64,000 bases of DNA from the NCBI GenBank assembly GCA_023266355.1, contig JAHFQM010000011.1, positions 1 to 64,000 on the forward strand, read 5' to 3'. This document shows, one piece after another, positions 1-7,165 of the stretch. Under the pieces are notes generated by a model, which was given only the letters and a program-made list of their open reading frames with translations, ran no database searches and was not told where the DNA came from. Both the position numbers and the translations under genes were made by a program. Position 1 is the stretch's first letter. Each line of letters opens with the position of its first letter. Source of the DNA: Aquabacterium sp. (lineage in GTDB: Bacteria > Pseudomonadota > Gammaproteobacteria > Burkholderiales > Burkholderiaceae_C).

Positions 1-793
1 CCAGGGACTCCGGCAGCGCTGCGCAGTTGACGTGCACCATCGGCCCCTTGGCCCGCACCGAGCGTTCGTGCACGCGCTGCGCGAACAGCTCCTTGCCCGT
101 GCCCGTCTCGCCCATCAGCAGCACCGGCAGGTCCGACTGCGCCACCACGTCCACCTCGTGCAGCACCTGCTGCAAAGCCGTGCTGTGGCCGATGATGCCG
201 GTGCGCACGCCGGGCACAGGCGCATCGGCACCGCCCTCGCCCCCTGAAGCCGCCACCCTCGCCTGCCGCAGCAATTGCACCTCCTGCTCCAGCAGGCTCA
301 CGCGCACGGCCGCGGCCACCAACGGCATGCACGCCCGCAAGGCTTCGCGCGCCGAGGCGTCAAACGCCCCGGTCTGCAGGGCGTCCAGCGTCAGCACACC
401 CCAGCGCCGGCCGTCGATGTGCACGCTCGCACCCATGCAGTCGTGCACGGGCAGCGGGTGGCCGGCCATGCCTTCGACCAGGCCGTCGTAAGGGTCGGGC
501 AAGGTGCTGGCGTGCTCGAAGCGCACCACCTCGCGGCTCAGCAGGATGGTGGACAAACGCGGGTGGCGTGCCACCTCGAAAGCGCGGCCCAAAGCCTCGC
601 GGCTCAAGCCCTCGGCGGCCACCGGTCGCAGGGCCCCGTCTTCTTCCTGCAGCAGCACGACGGCGTCGCACGCGAACTGCGCCTTGAGCTGCACGACCAG
701 CCGCTGCAGCCGCACCGCGCGCGGCAGGCTCACCGCCAAGTCGGCCAGGCCCATGTGCTCGATCAGGGTCTTTTCAACCTCACTGATGGTCAT
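1..793 (-). CDS. norR: NorR, nitric-oxide-sensing sigma-54 activator (3' end outside window)
   Basis: NorR is an enhancer-binding protein that senses NO through a mononuclear iron in its GAF domain and activates sigma-54 promoters of NO-detoxification genes. Reading leftwards from the ATG at 793, 264 codons are visible before the window edge. The N-terminal GAF domain carries LPDPYDGL and LPVHDCMG, the region holding the iron-ligand residues in E. coli NorR. It is followed by the start of the AAA+ domain with Walker A GETGTGKE and then MVHVNCAALPESL. The rest of the AAA+ domain and the DNA-binding domain lie off the window. It is divergent from ric, and a GGT-N7-ACC box overlaps its own start codon, which suggests autoregulation. 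The reading frame was checked at both ends and is open. Confidence 0.9.
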   Translation of the reverse strand, partial: MTISEVEKTLIEHMGLADLAVSLPRAVRLQRLVVQLKAQFACDAVVLLQEEDGALRPVAAEGLSREALGRAFEVARHPRLSTILLSREVVRFEHASTLPDPYDGLVEGMAGHPLPVHDCMGASVHIDGRRWGVLTLDALQTGAFDASAREALRACMPLVAAAVRVSLLEQEVQLLRQARVAASGGEGGADAPVPGVRTGIIGHSTALQQVLHEVDVVAQSDLPVLLMGETGTGKELFAQRVHERSVRAKGPMVHVNCAALPESL

Positions 794-800
794 TCATACC
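788..800. promoter_or_regulatory. NorR-type operator 1
   Basis: GGT-N7-ACC (GGTCATTCATACC), the inverted-repeat form described for NorR sites in betaproteobacteria. It overlaps the norR start codon (791-793) and lies about 70 bp upstream of the sigma-54 promoter of ric. Confidence 0.65.
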
Positions 801-811
801 CTTTCAATGCA

Positions 812-824
812 GGTTCATTTTACC
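812..824. promoter_or_regulatory. NorR-type operator 2
   Basis: A second perfect GGT-N7-ACC element (GGTTCATTTTACC), centred 24 bp from the first. NorR normally binds two or three such sites. A possible third, poor match (CTT-N7-AGG) lies at 842-854. Confidence 0.65.
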
Positions 825-865
825 CACATGCTCGCCAAGTGCTTGATTTTCAGGGGGACACGGGC

Positions 866-880
866 TGGCCCACGGCTTGC
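866..880 (+). promoter_or_regulatory. sigma-54 (-24/-12) promoter of ric
   Basis: TGGCCC-N5-TTGC with the invariant GG and GC dinucleotides separated by exactly 10 bp. It is in the correct orientation and about 60 bp upstream of the ric ATG. The NorR-type boxes upstream fit enhancer-dependent activation. Confidence 0.75.
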
Positions 881-939
881 GCTGTGAGAGGCAAGTCACG
901 CCAAGCACTTTCGCCATCCCACCTGAACAGGAGCCCCCC

Positions 940-1593
940 ATGAGCCACGCCGAACAATCCCTGGGCCTGCTGGCGCGCACCATCCCTGGTGCCACCCGCG
1001 TCTTCCACACCCACCACCTTGACTTCTGCTGCGGCGGCAAGCAAACCCTGCAGACCGCCGCCGACAAGGCCGGCCTGGACGCCACGCAGATCGCGGCCCA
1101 GCTCGACGCCCTGCAGGACGGTACCGACGAGGTCGTGGACTGGACCGAGGCCAGCACGCCCGACCTCATCGCGCACATCCTGGCGCGCTACCACGCCCGC
1201 CACCGCGAGCAACTGCCCGAGCTGATCCGCCTGGCGCGCCGCGTGGAGCACGTCCACGGCGACCGCCCCGAGTGCCCGCGGGGCCTGGCCGACCACCTGG
1301 AAAACATGCAGCAGGAGCTGGAGAGCCACATGCAGAAAGAAGAGACGGTGCTCTTCCCCATCTACCAACGCGGCATGGCCCACCCCAGCCTGCCGCCGGT
1401 CCAGATGATGCGGATGGAGCACGACCACCACGGTGAAGAACTCGCCAAACTCGAAGCGCTCACGAACGGCATCACCCTGCCGCGCGGCGCCTGCAACACC
1501 TGGCGTGCGCTCTACCTGGGCCTGCAGACCCTGCGCGAAGACCTCATGGCCCACATCCACCTGGAGAACAACGTGCTGTTCGAGCGCGCCTGA
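940..1593 (+). CDS. ric: RIC/YtfE/ScdA-family iron-sulfur cluster repair di-iron protein
   Basis: Cytoplasmic hemerythrin-like di-iron protein that helps rebuild Fe-S clusters damaged by NO or oxidants. The 217-residue protein has the N-terminal ScdA/DUF542 segment with the family motif HLDFCCGGK. A four-helix hemerythrin domain follows, with spaced His/Glu ligands (ARYHARHREQ, ESHMQKEE, RMEHDHHGEE, AHIHLENNVLF). The ATG at 940 is chosen over an upstream in-frame ATG at 877 because AGGAG sits at 928-932 and the family N-terminus begins here. The upstream extension would also run into the sigma-54 promoter. Transcription is expected from that promoter under NorR control. Confidence 0.93.
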   Translation: MSHAEQSLGLLARTIPGATRVFHTHHLDFCCGGKQTLQTAADKAGLDATQIAAQLDALQDGTDEVVDWTEASTPDLIAHILARYHARHREQLPELIRLARRVEHVHGDRPECPRGLADHLENMQQELESHMQKEETVLFPIYQRGMAHPSLPPVQMMRMEHDHHGEELAKLEALTNGITLPRGACNTWRALYLGLQTLREDLMAHIHLENNVLFERA

Positions 1594-1628
1594 AGCACCT
1601 CGCGCCCCGGGCACCCAGGCCCCATGAA

Positions 1629-1656
1629 AAAAGCCTGCTCAGAAGAGCAGGCTTTT
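1629..1656. terminator. Bidirectional intrinsic terminator between ric and thrC
   Basis: Perfect 12-bp stem AAAAGCCTGCTC / GAGCAGGCTTTT with an AGAA loop. A-tract and T-tract flanks let it serve both convergent genes. Confidence 0.88.
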
Positions 1657-1683
1657 GCGCTCAATGGCCGCTGTTGCGGGCCA

Positions 1684-3105
1684 TCAATCCTGGCAATGCT
1701 GGACGATGTAGTCCTTGACCCACTGCGTGTCCTTCGGGCAAACCACGAAACGCTTGGGCAGGTCTTCCAGGCCGTCCAGGCCGGAGATCCAGTAGGGGCG
1801 CGCCGGGCGCTGGCCCGTGGCCTCGACGATGGTCTCTTCGAACTTGCACGGCAGGGCCGTCTCCAGCACGATCATCGTCACGCCGGGCGTCAGGTGCTCG
1901 CGCGCCACCTTCAGGCCATCGGCCGTGTGGGTGTCGATCAGGGTGCCATCGCGCTCGAAGGCATCGCGGATGGTGGCCAGGCGGTCGGTGTGCGTGCTGG
2001 TGCCCGACACGAAGCCATAGCCCTGGACCTTGGCGAACTCTTCGGGCGACACGGTGAACACGCCCTGCTGCTCGACCGCGTCCTTGAACAGCTGCTTGAC
2101 GCGGGCACCATCGCGGCCCAGCAGGTCGAACACGAAGCGCTCGAAGTTCGAGGCCTTGGAGATGTCCATCGAGGGCGAAGACGTCTCGTAGGTTTCTGCC
2201 GAGCCGCGCACGCGGTAGGTGCCGGTGCGGAAGAACTCGTCGAGCACGTTGTTCTCGTTGGTGGCCACCACCAGCTGGGCGATGGGCAGGCCCATCATGC
2301 GGGCGACATGGCCGGCGCAGACGTTGCCGAAGTTGCCCGAAGGCACCGTGAAGCTCACCTGCTCGGCGTTCGACTTGGTGGCCTGAAAGTAACCGGCGAA
2401 GTAGTACACGACCTGGGCCAGCAGGCGCGCCCAGTTGATCGAGTTGACCGTGCCGATCTTGTAATGGCGCTTGAAAGCCAGGTCGTTCGAGACGGCCTTG
2501 ACGATGTCCTGCGCATCGTCGAACACGCCTTCGACGGCGATGTTGTGGATGTTGGGGTCCTGCAGGCTGAACATCTGGGCCTGCTGGAAGGGGCTCATGC
2601 GGCCGTGCGGGCTGAGCATGAACACGCGCACACCCTTCTTGCCGCGCATGGCGTACTCGGCCGCGCTGCCGGTGTCGCCCGAGGTGGCGCCCAGGATGTT
2701 GAGCTGCTCGCCGCGGCGCGCCAGTTCGTACTCGAACAGGTTGCCCAGCAGCTGCATGGCCATGTCCTTGAAGGCCAGCGTCGGGCCGTTGGACAAGGCC
2801 TCCAGGCACAGGCCCGGCTCGATGTGCTTGAGCGGCGTGATTTCGTCAAAACCGTACACCGCCTTGGTGTAGGTCTTGGCGGTCAGGGCCTTCAGGTCAG
2901 CGGCGGGGATGTCGTCTATGTACAGCGACAGGATCTCGAAGGCCAGCTCGGCATACGACAGGTGGCGCCACTTCGCGAGCGTGGCGTCATCGACCTTCGG
3001 GTAGGACGTGGGCAGGTAGAGGCCACCATCGGGCGCCAAGCCCTCCAGCAGGATCTCGGAGAAGCCGCGCTGCGTCTGGTCGCCACGGGTGGAGATGTAC
3101 TTCAT
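1684..3105 (-). CDS. thrC: Threonine synthase
   Basis: PLP enzyme converting O-phosphohomoserine to threonine and phosphate, the last step of threonine synthesis. At 473 residues it is the usual length of the long proteobacterial form. The PLP lysine is about K113 in NGPTLAFKDMAMQ. GATSGDTGSAAEYA and TVPSGNFGNVCAGH are the phosphate-binding and active-site loops. It is last in the alaC-hom-thrC operon: its ATG overlaps the hom stop codon by 4 bp (3102-3105), implying translational coupling. The terminator at 1629-1656 lies just beyond its stop. Confidence 0.97.
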   Translation of the reverse strand: MKYISTRGDQTQRGFSEILLEGLAPDGGLYLPTSYPKVDDATLAKWRHLSYAELAFEILSLYIDDIPAADLKALTAKTYTKAVYGFDEITPLKHIEPGLCLEALSNGPTLAFKDMAMQLLGNLFEYELARRGEQLNILGATSGDTGSAAEYAMRGKKGVRVFMLSPHGRMSPFQQAQMFSLQDPNIHNIAVEGVFDDAQDIVKAVSNDLAFKRHYKIGTVNSINWARLLAQVVYYFAGYFQATKSNAEQVSFTVPSGNFGNVCAGHVARMMGLPIAQLVVATNENNVLDEFFRTGTYRVRGSAETYETSSPSMDISKASNFERFVFDLLGRDGARVKQLFKDAVEQQGVFTVSPEEFAKVQGYGFVSGTSTHTDRLATIRDAFERDGTLIDTHTADGLKVAREHLTPGVTMIVLETALPCKFEETIVEATGQRPARPYWISGLDGLEDLPKRFVVCPKDTQWVKDYIVQHCQD

Positions 3106-4439
3106 GCCAGCTCTTCCTTGCGAACGCGCACGATGGGCGCCAGCACGGTCGGCAGGGCCTGCATCGCGGCCAGGGCCTTGTTCATGCCGCCCTCGGTCGT
3201 GTCGTGGGTCAGGATGATCAGGTCGGTCTGGTTGCCATCTTCGCCACTGACCTCGTCGGCCTCGCGCTGGATGACGGCATCGATGCTGATGCCCTGCTCG
3301 GCCAGGATGCCGGTGATCTTGGCCAGCACGCCCGCCTTGTCGGCCACGCGCAGGCGCAGGTAAAAGGAGGTGACGACCTCGTCCAGCGGCAGGATGGGCA
3401 GCGTGGACATCTCGTCCGGCTGGAAGGCCAGGTGGGGCACGCGCGCTTCAGGGGCGGCGTCCAGCAGGCGGGCGATGTCCACCAGGTCGGCGACCACGGC
3501 CGATGCGGTCGGCTCGGCCCCGGCGCCCTTGCCGTAGTACATGGTCGTGCCCACGGCGTCGCCTTGCACCAGCACGGCGTTCATGGCGCCTTCGACGTTG
3601 GCGATCAGGCGGCGCATCGGCACCAGCGTGGGGTGGGTGCGCAACTCGATGCCGTTGTCACGGCGGCGCGCAATGCCCAGCAGCTTGATGCGGTAGCCCA
3701 GCTGCTCGGCGTACTTGATGTCGGTGGCCGACAGCTGGGTGATGCCTTCCACGTGGGCCTTGTCGAACTGCACCGGGATGCCGAAAGCGATCGCACTCAG
3801 CAGCGTGGCCTTGTGCGCGGCGTCCACACCTTCGATGTCGAAGGTCGGGTCGGCTTCGGCGTAGCCCAGGCGTTGCGCTTCTTTCAGCACCACGTCGAAG
3901 TCCAGGCCCTTGTCGCGCATCTCGGACAAGATGAAGTTCGTCGTGCCGTTGATGATGCCGGCCACCCACTGGATCTGGTTGGCCGTCAGGCCTTCGCGCA
4001 GCGCCTTGATGATGGGGATGCCACCGGCCACGGCGGCTTCGAAGGCCACGATCACGCCCTTGGCGCGGGCGGCCGCGAAGATCTCGGTGCCGTGCACGGC
4101 CAGCAGGGCCTTGTTGGCCGTGACCACGTGCTTGCCGGCCGCGATGGCTTCCAGCACCAGGGCCTTGGCGATGCCGTAGCCGCCGATCAGCTCGACCACC
4201 ACGTCCACGTCCGGGTTGGCGATCACGGCGCGCGCGTCCGACACGATCTGGGCGGCATCGCCCACGACCTGCTTGGCCAGCTCGGTGTTCAGGTCGGCCA
4301 CCATCGTGACCTCGATGCCGCGGCCGGCGCGGCGGCGGATCTCTTCCTGGTTGCGCTTGAGCACGGTGAAGGTGCCGCCGCCGACGGTGCCGATGCCCAG
4401 CAGGCCGACGCGCACAGGGCGCAGTTGTTCTTGGCTCAT
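3102..4439 (-). CDS. hom: Homoserine dehydrogenase
   Basis: NAD(P)H-dependent reduction of aspartate semialdehyde to homoserine, the branch point to threonine and methionine. The 445-residue monofunctional form has a Rossmann loop GLLGIGTVGGG near residue 13. A central catalytic domain follows with GIINGTTNFILSEM and the signature around AEADPTFDIEGVDAAHK. A C-terminal ACT domain (about 355-440, LRLRVADKAGVLAKITGILA) indicates allosteric feedback by threonine. It overlaps thrC by 4 bp and lies 70 bp downstream of alaC. Confidence 0.97.
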   Translation of the reverse strand: MSQEQLRPVRVGLLGIGTVGGGTFTVLKRNQEEIRRRAGRGIEVTMVADLNTELAKQVVGDAAQIVSDARAVIANPDVDVVVELIGGYGIAKALVLEAIAAGKHVVTANKALLAVHGTEIFAAARAKGVIVAFEAAVAGGIPIIKALREGLTANQIQWVAGIINGTTNFILSEMRDKGLDFDVVLKEAQRLGYAEADPTFDIEGVDAAHKATLLSAIAFGIPVQFDKAHVEGITQLSATDIKYAEQLGYRIKLLGIARRRDNGIELRTHPTLVPMRRLIANVEGAMNAVLVQGDAVGTTMYYGKGAGAEPTASAVVADLVDIARLLDAAPEARVPHLAFQPDEMSTLPILPLDEVVTSFYLRLRVADKAGVLAKITGILAEQGISIDAVIQREADEVSGEDGNQTDLIILTHDTTEGGMNKALAAMQALPTVLAPIVRVRKEELA

Positions 4440-4509
4440 GGTGTGTTCTCTTGGGTCTTGCTGCGTGCAAGCTCGTGGGCTGCGCGCGGGGTCATGTCAA
4501 TGTGGGAAT

Positions 4510-5733
4510 TCAGGCGTGGCGCTTGCGGTAGCCGTCCAGGAAGCGCGCGATGCGGCCGATGGCGTCCGTCAGGTCGTCGCTGTTGGGCAGGAACACCAGG
4601 CGGAAGTGGTCCGGCGTCGGCCAGTTGAAGCCGGTGCCCTGCACGATCAGCACCTTTTCTTCGGCCAGCAGCTCGTAAGCGAATTGCTGGTCGTCGGCGA
4701 TGGGGTACATCTTCGGGTCCAGGCGCGGGAACATGTAGAGCGCGCCCTTGGGCTTGACCACGCTCACACCCGGGATCTGGTTGAGCAGCTCATGGGCCAG
4801 GTCGCGCTGCTTGCACAGGCGGCCGCCCGGCTGCACCAGGTCCTTGATGCTCTGGTAGCCGCCCAAAGCGGTCTGGATGGCCAACTGGCCCGGCGTGTTG
4901 GCGCACAGTCGCATCGAGGCCAGCATGTTCAGGCCCTCGATGTAGTCCTTGGCATGGCGCTTCTCGCCCGACACCACCATCCAGCCAGCGCGGTACCCGC
5001 AGGAGCGGTAGTTCTTGCTCAGGCCGTTGAAGGTCAGGAACAACACATCGTCGGCCAGCGAGGCGATCGATGTGTGCGTGTGGCCGTCGTACAGCGTCTT
5101 GTCGTAGATCTCGTCGGCCATCACGATGAGCTGGTGCTCTCGGGCGACTTCGACGATCTCCTTGAGCAGGCTCTCGGGGTAGAGCGCACCCGTCGGGTTG
5201 TTCGGGTTGATGACGACGATGGCGCGGGTGCGCGGCGTGATCTTGGCGCGGATGTCGGCGATGTCAGGGAACCAGTCGGACTGCTCGTCGCAAACATAGT
5301 GCACCGGACGACCGCCCGACAGCGCCACCGCGGCGGTGTAGAGCGGGTAATCGGGCGCCGGCAGCAACACCTCGTCGTCTTCGTTGCACAGCGCATTGAT
5401 GGCCATGACGATCAGTTCGGAGGCGCCATTGCCCAGGTAGATGTCATCGACCGTGACGCCTTTGATGCCCTTTTCCTGGCAGTAATGCACCACCGACTTG
5501 CGGGGCGCGAACAGGCCTTTGGAATCGGTGTAACCGGCCGCGCCAGACAGGTTGCGGATCATGTCCTGCACGATCTCGTCGGGCGGCTCCAGCCCGAACA
5601 CGGCCAAGTTGCCGATGTTGAGCTTGATGATCTTGTGGCCGTCCTCCTCCATCTGCCGCGCCTTTTCCAGCACGGGCCCACGGATGTCGTAACAGACATT
5701 GGCGAGTTTGCTGGACTTGGCGATGGGTTTCAA
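4510..5733 (-). CDS. alaC: Alanine transaminase-type PLP aminotransferase (AlaA/AlaC family)
   Basis: Class I/II aminotransferase that makes alanine from pyruvate and glutamate. I place the start at a TTG (5731-5733), giving 407 residues beginning MKPIAKSSK. This matches the family N-terminus (E. coli AlaA begins MSPIEKSSK), and GGAGA lies 6-7 nt upstream. A GTG at 5784 would add 17 unlikely residues. The PLP lysine is about K240 in NGLSKNYRSCGYRAGW. DEIYDK and NPNNPTGALY are further family motifs. The Burkholderiales variant GNLAVFG replaces GNPAPFG. It is first in an alaC-hom-thrC operon, a common arrangement in this order. Confidence 0.9.
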   Translation of the reverse strand: MKPIAKSSKLANVCYDIRGPVLEKARQMEEDGHKIIKLNIGNLAVFGLEPPDEIVQDMIRNLSGAAGYTDSKGLFAPRKSVVHYCQEKGIKGVTVDDIYLGNGASELIVMAINALCNEDDEVLLPAPDYPLYTAAVALSGGRPVHYVCDEQSDWFPDIADIRAKITPRTRAIVVINPNNPTGALYPESLLKEIVEVAREHQLIVMADEIYDKTLYDGHTHTSIASLADDVLFLTFNGLSKNYRSCGYRAGWMVVSGEKRHAKDYIEGLNMLASMRLCANTPGQLAIQTALGGYQSIKDLVQPGGRLCKQRDLAHELLNQIPGVSVVKPKGALYMFPRLDPKMYPIADDQQFAYELLAEEKVLIVQGTGFNWPTPDHFRLVFLPNSDDLTDAIGRIARFLDGYRKRHA

Positions 5734-5838
5734 AGTGTTCTCCGGGCCGCGGGCATGATGGGGGGAAAGATAGAATTTTCCCACAGCTTGGCCTCACCCT
5801 GGGGCCACCTCCGTTCGCCGACCGCCCGATCCCGCCCC

Positions 5839-6213
5839 ATGAAACTGCATGCCGACAACGCCGAAGGCGTCAACCTGATCCATGCCTACACCCGCAGCAG
5901 CGTGTCGGTGAACGGCGAGGCCCACACCCGCAGCATCCTGGTGCCGCCCACCGGCCCCGTCATCGAGTGGCCGGTGCGTGCGCTGGAAGACCTCAGCGAA
6001 GCGCATTTCGAGGCCGTGGTGGCTGCGCGGCCCGAAGTGCTCATCCTGGGCACCGGTCCCACGCTGCGCTTTGCCCACCCCGGCCTGCTGCGCCGCTTGA
6101 TGGCCGTGCGCATCGGCGTTGAAACGATGGACACCGCAGCCGCCTGCCGCACCTTCAACATCCTGGTCGCCGAAGGCCGCCAGGTCATGGCCGCGCTGCT
6201 GATCACCCCCTGA
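5839..6213 (+). CDS. Mth938-like domain protein (DUF498)
   Basis: A 124-residue soluble protein of the Mth938/DUF498 fold (also seen in NDUFAF3-like proteins), whose biochemical role in bacteria is unsettled. Motifs visible are SILVPPTG, PEVLILGTGPTLRF and the C-terminal GVETMDTAAACRTFNILVAE segment that defines the family. It is divergent from alaC with about 105 bp between them. Its own stop is followed by 134 bp before the peroxiredoxin gene. The start is the only ATG that begins the conserved domain. The Shine-Dalgarno sequence is weak. Confidence 0.85.
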   Translation: MKLHADNAEGVNLIHAYTRSSVSVNGEAHTRSILVPPTGPVIEWPVRALEDLSEAHFEAVVAARPEVLILGTGPTLRFAHPGLLRRLMAVRIGVETMDTAAACRTFNILVAEGRQVMAALLITP

Positions 6214-6282
6214 ATCCCTCACTCGGGTGGCGCCCATCGCCCCTTGCATGCACGCAGGCGCCGAGGGCTTTACGGCCCGACT

Positions 6283-6311
6283 CTGGAAGTGCGCGAGAAG
6301 CACTTTATAAT
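6283..6311 (+). promoter_or_regulatory. Possible sigma-70 promoter of the peroxiredoxin gene
   Basis: A perfect TATAAT at 6306-6311 with only a weak -35 (CTGGAA, 6283-6288) at 17 bp spacing, 36 bp before the start codon. Confidence 0.45.
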
Positions 6312-6347
6312 CGGAGGCTATTCACGCAGGCTGCTGATCCGTACCTC

Positions 6348-6827
6348 ATGACTCCCGCTCTCAACAAATCGTTGCCGGACTTTGAAGCGATCGCCACCGG
6401 TGGCGTGAAATTCACGCCGCAGGCTTTCGTCGGCCAGACCGTGGTGCTGTACTTCTACCCCAAGGACCACACCCCGGGTTGCACCACCGAAGCGATGCAG
6501 TTCCGCGACACGCACAAGGAATTCGTCAATGCGGGTGCCGTGGTGTTTGGCGTGTCTCGCGACAACCTGGCGTCTCACGACAAGTTCAAGGAAAACCTCG
6601 ACCTGCCCTTCGAGCTGATCGCCGACACCGAAGAGAAGCTCTGCCACATGTTCGGCGTGGTCAAGAACAAAATCATGTACGGCAAGAAGGTCAAGGGCAT
6701 AGAGCGCTCTACCTTCCTGATCGGGCCTGACGGCGTGCTGCGCGAAGAATGGCGCGGCATCAAGGTCGCCGGCCACGTGGAAGACGTCCTCAAGGCTGTG
6801 CAGGGCCTCAAGCGCGAAGCCGCCTGA
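6348..6827 (+). CDS. bcp: Thioredoxin-dependent peroxiredoxin, BCP/PrxQ family
   Basis: Reduces hydrogen peroxide and organic hydroperoxides in the cytoplasm with electrons from thioredoxin. The 159-residue protein has the peroxidatic cysteine C45 in PKDHTPGCTTEA and a conserved Arg near residue 120 (IERSTFLIGPDG). E. coli BCP has a resolving Cys five residues after the peroxidatic one. Here that position is Met (M50), and the alternative PrxQ position in helix 3 is also not Cys. The only other cysteine is C99 (EEKLCHMFG). This is therefore probably a 1-Cys or atypical enzyme. It is monocistronic, bounded by a TATAAT upstream and a hairpin downstream. Confidence 0.93.
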   Translation: MTPALNKSLPDFEAIATGGVKFTPQAFVGQTVVLYFYPKDHTPGCTTEAMQFRDTHKEFVNAGAVVFGVSRDNLASHDKFKENLDLPFELIADTEEKLCHMFGVVKNKIMYGKKVKGIERSTFLIGPDGVLREEWRGIKVAGHVEDVLKAVQGLKREAA

Positions 6828-6845
6828 CGCACGGATCCCCCCTTG

Positions 6846-6865
6846 ACGCCACCTGCGGGTGGCGT
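6846..6865 (+). terminator. Hairpin after the peroxiredoxin gene
   Basis: 8-bp stem ACGCCACC / GGTGGCGT, loop TGCG, followed by the T-rich TGTCGTTT. It is a plausible intrinsic terminator. Confidence 0.6.
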
Positions 6866-6967
6866 TGTCGTTTCTGCGCCCCAAGATGTCTGTCGCCTGT
6901 GGCGCGCGAGGCACAGTGCCCACTCTCCCGCACGCTGGCGCTCAGCGGGGCACGGACTGTGCATAAT

Positions 6968-7114
6968 GGGTTCATGCCCCTGAGCTTTGTCTGCCTCAGT
7001 CCCGGATGTGAAGAACCCGTTGGCCCGCCTCGGGCGCATGCCAACGCCGCCGCCCTCATCCACGCACCTCACACATTTCACACAAGGCCGCACACTCCCC
7101 TGTGCGGCCTTTTT
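6968..7114 (+). ncRNA. Candidate structured small RNA ending in a strong terminator
   Basis: The 338-bp gap between the peroxiredoxin and phoH genes has no credible ORF but is highly structured. Stem GGGTTC (6968-6973)/GAACCC (7013-7018) encloses hairpin CTGAG (6980-6984)/CTCAG (6995-6999). Stem GTTGGC (7019-7024)/GCCAAC (7040-7045) encloses CCCG/CGGG. An unpaired C/A-rich stretch follows, and then the terminator at 7084-7114. CATAAT at 6962-6967 could be a -10, but there is no good -35, and a start 6-8 nt downstream would clip the first stem. The family is not recognised. It does not have the long closed rod of 6S RNA. Confidence 0.45.
7084..7114 (+). terminator. Strong intrinsic terminator upstream of phoH
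   Basis: GGCCGCACA / TGTGCGGCC stem (9 bp plus flanking A-T pairs), loop CTCCCC, followed by TTTTT. It lies before the phoH start, so it must end a transcript initiated upstream, such as the candidate small RNA. Confidence 0.85.
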
Positions 7115-7165
7115 GTTTGCCCGGACAACGTGTCCCTTCCATTTCGCCACCCTGCCTGATCCACC

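Noticed and set aside
6968..7114. 6S RNA
   Set aside because: The ends do not pair into the long rod with a central bubble, and the terminator stem is separate from the 5' structure.
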